Below are positions 56,140 to 64,000 of a DNA stretch of 64,000 bases, one piece after another. This DNA is from Brachionus manjavacas. Taxonomy: Eukaryota > Rotifera > Eurotatoria > Ploima > Brachionidae. The stretch covers positions 186,001-250,000 of the forward strand of contig JAHQIY010000027.1 in NCBI GenBank assembly GCA_019054805.1, given 5' to 3'. Position 1 is the stretch's first letter, and each line of letters starts with the position of its first letter. The notes beneath the pieces are model-generated. The model saw only the letters and a program-made list of their open reading frames with translations, searched no databases and was not told where the DNA came from. The translations under genes and the position numbers were made by a program.

Positions 56140-56706
56140 TTATATCAAAAGCGAAATTACCGCAATAGGAGTTCAAAACTTCTTATCTGAGAGAGCATTT
56201 TTCAGTAATTATTTTCAAATGTTTGTAGTTTCTTTTAATATTTCAATTTTTGATGGAAATATTCTATAGGACATTTTTTTTTAAAAAAATTGAAAGGGTC
56301 AGATTTAGAGTTATTTTAAAAATTCTTAATTTTATTATCATGGGTTCAAATTTGGTTTATAGATTAATTCCTAAACAAATCAGATAAAAAATTTAAATTT
56401 AAATTTTTAAATATTTACTATTGATATAAAATTTTTTCTAATATTCATTCACATTTACAATTAAGCTAAATATTTTCCTTAAAACAATTATTAAACAGTT
56501 ATTTAGCTATATTTTATTATTTAACAAAAGTTTAAGAATTTTTTTTAATTTAAGAATTCATCAATTTTTAAATTATATATTTTTTTTAATTTATTTTAGA
56601 TATTTACATTACTAATTAAAAACTTAAAAATTACTGCAATCGTGCTGAAAATAAGCGTTTATTTAAAAAACTGATTCTTTTAATTTTATTGAAGAATTAG
56701 AGAATT

Positions 56707-57852
56707 TTTTTGAGTAGCTAATTTATTTTTTTCGAGTAGCTAATTTACTTTTCAAAATAGCTAATTTATTTTTGAAAAATAGATTATAAAAGTAGCAAAA
56801 ATAATTTTTTTTTGTAGCTAAAATATTCAAAAAGGAAGCAAAATAGTTTTGTCAGTAGCAAAAATAGAAAACAAAAAATCGAAAAAAAAAAAAAAAAACA
56901 CAAAAATTAATTTTTATTTTTTCTTGGGCGACCTTTTGGGCGCTTTGTTGGGGCTGATTGATTTGTTAATTCATTAATGACTGGCTGAGAATCATTTGTT
57001 TCACTATTTGAGACTAATTGTGTTGACATATTGAAGGCGTCCCGATTCAAAGGGCCAGTTGAGTTTCTCTGTAGTGCAGAAGAAGCTTTTTTGCGTCTAC
57101 CTCTCTTCGAGTTTTGCTCAATATTCAAGTCCAAAGCTGGAAAGGTATCAAACTTAGACAGTTCATAGCTTATACCTATTACATGTTTGCAAATGTAATT
57201 TTTTTTTCAAAACTGACAAGAACATTCACTTAATTCCCATACTTGTTCATTGATTTCGATTATCTTGTAAGAATCGTTCCATGACAAATATTCTTTAAAA
57301 GTAGCCCAAGGTCATATTGAGTTCAAATAATTTCGTTTCGATTTGACCCGAAGAAAGTTCTCTTATACATTCTTCTAGATTCTCATACGTTTTGTAAGAA
57401 TCATACGGTTTAGAAGAGCCACGAAACTTTTTGGAAGGCAATTCATCGGCGTCGTTGTCATTTTGATTCGCTTCATCATATTCATCCTCTCGTCGAACAA
57501 GTGAAGTCGTTGATGATTCAGAATTTTCTTGGCTCATAATTTGTATTTACTTTAAATTTTTTGTTTCGAAGTTACTCAAAAGTCTGTTAATTTTAAACTC
57601 ATAATAATTAAACATTATAATTACCATTATAAAAATTATAGAATTCTGACTTCTTATCTAATTGTCACTGATTTGATGTCAATTAAGTGTTATTTTAGAT
57701 TAAAATTAATTTTTTATCAGTTGCTACTTAAAAAAATAAATCGCAAATAATTTAGCTACTGTCGAAATATTTTTTTTTTATTCAATTAGCTATTTTGAAA
57801 AGTAAATTAGCTACTCGAAAAAAATAAATTAGCTACTCAAAAAATATATGCC
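56707..57852. mobile_element. MULE deletion derivative, copy B
   Basis: Same as 44553-45689, with the same ATTAGAGAATT duplication (56696-56706 and 57853-57863) and the same TAGCTAATTTA arrays. Differs mainly in homopolymer lengths. Confidence 0.85.
56907..57537 (-). pseudogene. MULE transposase C-terminal part with SWIM finger, copy B
   Basis: Copy of 44745-45373. The A-run between CSC and CKH is two bases longer, so the frame is broken differently. N-terminal acidic part (MSQENSESSTTSLVRREDEY) and RGRRKKASSALQRN tail unchanged. Confidence 0.72.
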
Positions 57853-60020
57853 ATTAGAGAATTCAGAAAATATTGAAGCATTTGTTATTTCAACTTCAAA
57901 CAAAATAGGAGTATTTGAAAATAATAATATTTTTCAATTAAATGTTACTACTAAAGCAATATTGAAGTATTAAAACAGATTAGGATTTCAGTTTCCGATA
58001 ATTAATTTCGAAAATCAACCTGAAAATGAAATTCTTATATATGCAAATACATTTATTCAAAGGAATTGGTATTCAAAATTAAAAAAAAGCAATTTTAAAA
58101 TTTTTTTTTTTCTAATTAAGAATAAGTCATTTGAAACTGTTCAAAATGTAAGTAATACCTTAGTTTCATCAGTTAAAAACAAAATGGAACATATGATTGA
58201 CAATGTTGATATAAAATTTGTTTTTTTCAATTTATTGTTCAATTAATTCCAAATTATAATTTACTTAGAAATAATATAATATTATCTAAAAAAAGGGCAA
58301 TTATCAACATTTTTCTACTCCCATAAATCGTTCACTTGAATTCGAAGAAATAGTTGAAAATAAAATTGGCCTAATAGAAGATCCTTGATTGCGAGAAAAA
58401 AAAGGAGCTTCTTTACGCATTTGAAGTTAAAGAAAAAGAATGCATTTCTTTAAACGGTAAGATTGAAGACATGATGGATGATTATCAGAAATCAATTTTA
58501 CTTCGTTCAGAAGAATTTGAAGCCCTCAAAAAATTTCTTTATTTTTATATCAAAAATAATCATTTAAAAAATATTTTTATTAAGCGGTCTTGTGAAAAAA
58601 GAATTAAAAATTTTGAAGGACTGATCATTTTTAATTAAATTTTGAATATCGAAAATACGGGATTAATAGTGGAGAATAGAAAAAGAAAATGCCAGTATAA
58701 AAAATGCAAAAATTCTTGTAATGTTAACAAAAAAAATCGATCGGCTAATTGAATATGAGAAAGATAATAAAACATTAAAAACAAAAATACATGAATCGGA
58801 AAGAACTAAAATTCAAATAAAAAAACACCATCAATCCACCATCAAGGTTTATAAAGATCAAATTTACCATCTTGATAAAGAAACATTGTGAATAACAACT
58901 GAACTTAACGAGTAATTATCAGATTTGTAAAATTAAATCATCATTCTTTTAAACTTTAATTTTGAAATTTTGATAAAATCAAGAATTCAAAAGACATAAT
59001 AATTGAAATGCAAAACAAAATTGCAATTTAAAAAGATTTGAGGACATAAAAAATTTTTGCAAAGAATCTGAAGTCACACCAATAAGGATTTGAAAGAATA
59101 AATCAATAAGTAATTTACCAGAAAAATTTAGAAAATGAAAAGATTTCAAATAATTTTAAAAGCAACTTTGAAAATAAATTTAATGTAGCCAATATTTAAG
59201 GAAACCAATATTTTTTTTTTAATTAATGAAATTAAAGAATTGACACAACATCAGAAAAAATTATTTGAAAAAAATATTAAAGCATTTTCGAAGTTAATAA
59301 TGTATCAGAAGCGTTTGGAAGAAGCTAAAGCTAATTTAAAAAATTAAAGAAGGATCATTAAGAAATGATAAATTTTAAAATAAATTCTCATATCCTTTTG
59401 TTAGTTGTAATCTTATTTTAGATATTTTTTACTGGCTTTTAAAAACGAGGAAATATTTAATTCTGTTAATGTTCAAAATAATGATATGTTAAGATAAGAA
59501 AAGTGGCTTTCTCCAATTTTAAATAATTTTATTTAAAAAATTACTTTTGAAGGGAAACTGCATTCAATTAATTGAATGATGAGTTTGATGAGATTAAGAC
59601 AATATTTTCTGCTTTAAATTAAATAAAATCAAAGGTAATTTCCGTCGAAAAGTCTCAAGATTTATCTCATATTTTAAAAGAAAAGCAATTGCTTTTAACC
59701 ATTGACTACTTAAATTTAGAAAACAAGTGTAAATAAAAAAAATTTATCATTCAATGTGGTGCAAATTGTCCCCATAATCCCAAAAATTTAGTAAATTTAA
59801 GGAAAATCAATGAATCAAAGGAAAAAATAATTGTTGACTTGGAAAATAGAATTTCAGAATATACTTAGCTAGTTTACTAAATGATCGAGAAGAAAGGTAA
59901 AATTATTTAAAAGCCAAATATTAAATAATTTATAATAAAATTTAGAAAAATCACAATCATCTGGCAAAATGAATGATCAAGCAAATCATAAATACCAGAT
60001 ATTCAGAAGAATCAGACAAT
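57853..60020 (+). pseudogene. Decayed coiled-coil protein gene, copy B
   Basis: Repeats the fragments of copy A (ENSENIEAFVISTSNKIGVF to VDLENRISEY) with few changes, among them an extra AAAATTATTTAAAAGCC block at about 59898. It stops matching at 60030, before the ESDENPAPQ end found only in copy A. Confidence 0.5.
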
Positions 60021-60044
60021 CAAGAGAGTGCCCAGTAAAATTTA

Positions 60045-60350
60045 TCATCGAAAATTTTCGACAATTTTCGTAAAAAAATGTTTTTTTCGAAATAATTACG
60101 ATTTTTTCTAATTTTTTTTTTTCGAAAAATTTATTATTGCAAAATTTCGAAATATTTACGATTATTAAACATACATTTTTTACGTAAAACTATTTGTTGA
60201 AAATTTTCGAAATATTGGCGATTTTATTCCAATTTTTTTTTTCGAAAAATTATTTATTGCAAAATTTCAAAATTTTTTCGATTATATAACATTCAATATT
60301 TACGTAAAACTATTTTTTGAAAATTTTAAAAATATTGGCGATTAATTGAG
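60045..60350. repeat. 120-bp tandem repeat, about 2.5 units
   Basis: Blocks at 60111-60230 and 60231-60350 align along their length (TTCGAAAAATT.TTATTGCAAA, TACGTAAAACTATTT.TTGAA, AATATTGGCGATT), with a partial earlier unit from about 60045. Rich in TTTTCGAAAA palindromes. No coding potential. Confidence 0.85.
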
Positions 60351-61241
60351 AATTTTTATTTATTAATTTTTATATATTTACATGAGAATAATTATTTTAG
60401 GAAAAAAAGTGCAAAAAGTATGATACACTAGGTTGCAGTATTTTTTTTATATTTTTCTATTTTTATTTTTTTTTGCTTTACAATACCGAGCTTAAACTTC
60501 TTTAGTATAAAATAATAATTAAAAAAAGTTTAATAAATAAAAATCAAACAAAATATTTGTTTGTATATTTATACCGAGCTATTGCTCCTTCAGATTTTAA
60601 ACAAAAAAAAGAAAAATATAAATAAAAATAAATTTATGACAAAAAAAAGAGCAGCATCCGATAATTTTAAATTTAAATGTTAATTTTTATAAATTATCTT
60701 TAATTTCAAAAATTATAATTTTTTTTTCAATTTTCTTTTCTCTTTTCTCTTCTTCTTTTTTTTGTAAAATTTCTTAGCAACCGAAGAAATTATAATGCAT
60801 ATTTTAATAAAAAGACAAAAATAATTATATATGAAAAAATTTTTTAATAGATGTATCTTTTTTGAATTTCCAAAATTATTATTCGTGTTTTATTTTCATG
60901 TTTTCATTTTTTTTTATTTTATTGCCGCTATTTTCATTTCAGGTCGAGATCTGACAGCTATGGAGACTTCCTTCTAGGTAAATAATTTATTTATTTGTTT
61001 TCTGAACCCATTTTTGCTCATTTCCTAAATGTTTGATTGTTCTAGGAAAAAAGAAGAAATAATTAGGTAGCAATTACACAGTGGAGTCGGGTATTCAAGA
61101 TACCTTGATTAGAAAGACCTAGACCTAACCAAGACCAGCACTTTCATATATCTCACAAAAATTCAATAAGTCGACTCGAGACGGAAATAAACAATCTAAT
61201 AATTTTTATTTTTTTGACGCTTTATACAGGCTTTATGATAA
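60351..61241. other. AT-rich stretch with a LINE 3' signature and one exon-like island
   Basis: 60555-60600 carries the LINE 3' signature in minus orientation (ACCGAGCTATTGCTCCTTCA). At 60943-60977 a GC-richer 35-bp island lies between TTTTCATTTCAG and GTAAATAA; one frame reads SRSDSYGDFLL. It could be a micro-exon, but no neighbour exon was found. Confidence 0.4.
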
Positions 61242-61400
61242 TTAAATTTATTCAAGTTCAAACTCCATTTTAGGTCAAACTAAAGAGCAAGCTTGTAGAT
61301 AAATTAATTTATGCAAGTTCAAACTCCATTTTAGGTCAAACTAAAGAGCAAGCTTGTAGATAAATTAATTTATTCAAGTTCAAACTCTATTTTAGGTCAT
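61242..61400. repeat. 61-bp tandem repeat, about 2.5 units
   Basis: CAAGTTCAAACTCCATTTTA recurs at 61253, 61314 and 61375 (the third with CTCTATT), giving a 61-bp period including AAAGAGCAAGCTTGTAGATA. Confidence 0.9.
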
Positions 61401-61502
61401 ATTAAGATCATGCTTATATAGATTAATTATTTCTTTCGTTTGTAATTTTTTGATTCGGTTTGAACTAAGAGTGGGTATTTTAAAATCTAAATTGGAGTTA
61501 TG

Positions 61503-61932
61503 GTAGCGAACCAAAACAAAACCATCAGCGGCGCCGTATCGTACCAACCGTACCGTATCAAACATAAAGGTTAGGGTTAGATTTGCCATATATAAGAATT
61601 TTCTTGCAATTTTAGCACACTTAAACCCTTAAAGTTCTTATTCAGAATTCAAAATTAAAAAACCTGGACTTCGACTTTAGAATGAAAATTTAAAAAAGGA
61701 TTTTAACTCTCAAGTCAAAGTCAAGACTTAAAAAATTTAAAGTCTTTGCTCGTACTTTTGAAAAAAAAGTTCGGACTTTGGACCAGACTTGAGAGTTGTG
61801 ATTTTTCTCTGAACTCAACTCTGAATTTTATTTTTAAAATTCGTTTTTTATCATTTTTTTGAACTGTTTTACTTGGGTCGGTTCGGTTGGTACAGTATGG
61901 TTGGTTCGGTACGGGGCCGCTGATGGTTCGGT
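61503..61932. repeat. Foldback (inverted-repeat) element with GC-rich arms
   Basis: Left arm ACCATCAGCGGCGCCGTATC + GTACCAACC and right arm GGTTGGTTCGGTACGGGGCC + GCTGATGGTTCGGT are imperfect reverse complements. A second inner pair, AACTCTCAAGTC (about 61697) and GACTTGAGAGTT (about 61785), is also inverted, so the 430-bp segment can fold on itself. Probably a MITE; family unknown. Confidence 0.7.
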
Positions 61933-62116
61933 ATTAAGTCATGACCCTACGATCCATCAAGTTTTTAAAATACCAACTGTTATTCAAAATCGAACTTTGA
62001 ATTAATTTTTCAAGCTAAATTATTAAATTTTAATTATTTTTATCGTATTTTTTAACTTTCTACTGATGCTTAATTTATTTTAGAATTATCGGAAATTTTT
62101 GATTAAAAATACGAAG

Positions 62117-64000
62117 ATGAGTTTTAGAAGAAATTATTTGTCCATAAATAATTCCAATGGAATACCACGGTCTTCAAGACATCTTTTTATTAGAAAAATT
62201 CCAAACGGAATAAATGAGGAACAAAAAAATGAGGAATTTATCAATGATGACGAAATAGTTCCATTAGCGAACAATTCAAATTTTCTAAAAAAAAAAAATA
62301 GTCCAAAAAAAAAAATTCCGATTTCGAACCCATCTCTTGAAGTCGAAATTTATGATAATAAAAAAGAAATATCCTTAGATTTATATAAATTATTTATTGA
62401 AAAAAATATGACCAAGTCTTCGATAAATGGAGTGATTAATTTATTTAGAAAAACTAATCCAAAATTTGATTTACCGCCCAGTATTGATAAGATAATTGAT
62501 TTTTTAAGTGATAATTCAAAACATCCATTAAAACATGAATGTTTCGAATTTTGTCACTCGTGTAATATTGTAAAAATATCAACAACCAATTCCAATAATA
62601 GATGCCTTGAATGTAGAAGCTTGACTTCAAAATTTTATAAATTAAGTATTTTAAATCAGTTAAAAAATATATTTAAATCAAACAACTATTTTATCAAATT
62701 AATAAATTCTAACATTTACTCGAATGTGTCGGTGGACCAAAATAGTGATTTTTTAACTTTTACATTAAACACAGATGGTATATCACCATTTAAATCTTCT
62801 AAATTAACTATTTGGCCAGTTTATTTAGTTGTGAACGAAATTGATTTAAAATATAGGTTCAATTTTTCAAATATGATTTTAGCTGGCATTTGGATCGGGC
62901 GGAAAAAACCTTCAATATTCGAATTTTTTAAACCAATATTAAAAGAGCTAATTAGCTTGGAGAGAGGCGAAATAATGGACATAAATAACAAACCTCAGCT
63001 AATTAAGTTTTTCCTTTTATTTTCAGTTTTGGACAAACCGGCACGTGCTTTAATGCTCAATATGAAGCAATTTAATGGTCAATATGGATGCAGTAAATGC
63101 TATCAACCAGGTGAGTCTATACGGACTGTGAAAAATGGTCATCTCCGTGTGTATCCTTACAAAAATTTCAACCCGGAAGGACCCCTGCGAAGTCAAGGTA
63201 AGTACAATAATGACTTAATTAACAGCTTACAAAGAGACTGTTTCGTAAGAGGGGTAAAGGGTTTAAGTGTACTTAATGATCTTAAGTATTTTCTTCCTAT
63301 TGAGTGTACCATGATTGATTATATGCACTCAATTTTAGAAGGAGTTGTTAAAAAATTATGTGAATATTGGTTTGACCCATCTTTTTCTAAAGAATCATTC
63401 TCCCTCAGACCTTTTCTGGAAATAATAAATAGGAACTTAAAAGAATTTCGTGTGCCTAAATTTGTACCTAGACTTCCAAGAGACATTGATGATCTAAAAT
63501 ATTGGAAAGCAAATGAGTTTCTAGTTTTCTTAATATATTATACACTCCCATTATTTAGAGGAATAATGCCTCTTGATCATCTTAATCATCTTATTAATTT
63601 AGTTATTATTGTAGAAAATTTATTAAAAAAACAAGTTAATTTAGAATATTTTAGCAAAATTCAAATTTTAGCTCGTGATTTTGTCAAAGATATGGCCTTT
63701 CTTTATGGACCTAAATCTTCGGAGTTCATGAACTTCTGCACTTGGTAAGAGACATTCAAAATATTGGCAATATAAATGAATTTAGCTGTTTTCCATTTGA
63801 AAATGCTAACCGTGAACTATTAAAACTTATAAAAGGTAAACGCTCAATAGGAATTGAAATAATAAATCGTTTTAATAAATTACAAAGTTTTAGTTTTATT
63901 TCTAATAAAACAATTAAGAAGACTAGTCTTTCATATAGTGGAAATAAGAATATAGTAATGTCATTAGTTGAAAAATCATTATCAAATGAAATGGGTATTA
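62117..64000 (+). CDS. EnSpm/CACTA-type transposase, partial (runs off the window)
   Basis: Starts at MSFRRNYLSINN (62117). Cysteine/histidine cluster at about residues 143-175 (HECFEFCHSCNIV ... RCLEC). Then LNTDGISPFKSSKLTIWPVY, the transposase core start seen in animal EnSpm elements, and MLNMKQFNGQYGCSKCYQPG. CTMIDYMHSILEGVVKKLCE is the (M)DYMHxVLEGV motif; PKFVPRLPRDIDDLKYWKAN and the DUF4218-like region follow. At about 63722 the frame shifts by one: reading stops at 63748, but the neighbouring frame carries on with VHELLHLVRDIQNIGNINEF and CFPFENANRELLKLIKG to the window end. So one indel (or assembly error) separates two otherwise continuous parts. Terminal CACTA repeats are not visible on the left. 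Confidence 0.82.

Larger units (their letters stand above)
48750..60030. repeat. Segmental duplication, copy B (11.3 kb with inserts)
   Basis: Same order as 41798-47851 plus three extra blocks: a MULE at 48870-50320, a MULE at 51070-52524, and 53689-55949 (LINE 3' end plus tandem 620-bp units). Subtracting these leaves about 6.1 kb. The two MULEs are absent from copy A, so they inserted after the duplication. The small MULE derivative is in both copies, so it predates it. Confidence 0.9.

Noticed and set aside
61570..61580. TTAGGGTTAG as telomeric repeat (also near 21024)
   Set aside because: Only about one and a half units at each site; chance in this composition.

Overview
The window is a piece of an AT-rich animal nuclear genome. 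Supported host genes are few, spliced or intronless, GC-richer than their surroundings, and separated by long AT-rich stretches packed with decayed transposons. Introns are very short (about 48-64 bp in the acetyl-CoA synthetase end). The low GC, tiny introns, FLYWCH/MULE transposases and a DUF229 gene fit a small invertebrate. My best guess is a monogonont rotifer such as Brachionus, but that is inference; no marker here fixes the species.

Layout. 1-2050: the 3' end of an acetyl-CoA synthetase gene (+), a two-exon small membrane protein (-) and a small coding-like island (-). 2660-5122: a Tc1/mariner-type element with long inverted ends, then a decayed hAT transposase end. 5.5-13.4 kb: two copies of a GC-rich repeat ('R') on either side of an intronless tetraspanin gene, a piggyBac-like element with TTAA ends and a Merlin-like element. 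15.7-17.3 kb: an EH-domain gene of the REPS (RalBP1-associated) type. 18.7-31.7 kb: retrotransposon and transposon debris, including a MULE inserted in a Merlin-bearing repeat and a 3.9-kb Jockey/I-like LINE bounded by a 1.1-kb direct duplication. 29.6-43.1 kb: an inverted arrangement of repeats (R, then 'P', mirrored) flanking a DUF229 membrane protein gene (-). 41.8-60.0 kb: a direct segmental duplication of about 6 kb. Its second copy is swollen to 11.3 kb by two MULE insertions with 10-11 bp target duplications and by a 620-bp tandem triplication. 60.0-62.0 kb: short tandem repeats and a foldback element. 62.1 kb to the end: an EnSpm/CACTA-type transposase gene that runs off the window.

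The host genes do not form a pathway: metabolism (acetyl-CoA), membrane organisation (tetraspanin), endocytic/Ral signalling (REPS-like) and an uncharacterised sulfatase/phosphatase-fold protein (DUF229). The interest lies in the mobile-element biology: MULE-like elements that each carry their own subterminal motif array, an extraordinarily long duplication around a LINE, and a GC-rich repeat core kept nearly unchanged in five copies while its flanks diverge. I found no RNA genes, CRISPR arrays or complete intact mobile element. Identities are from motif recognition only; no database search was run.
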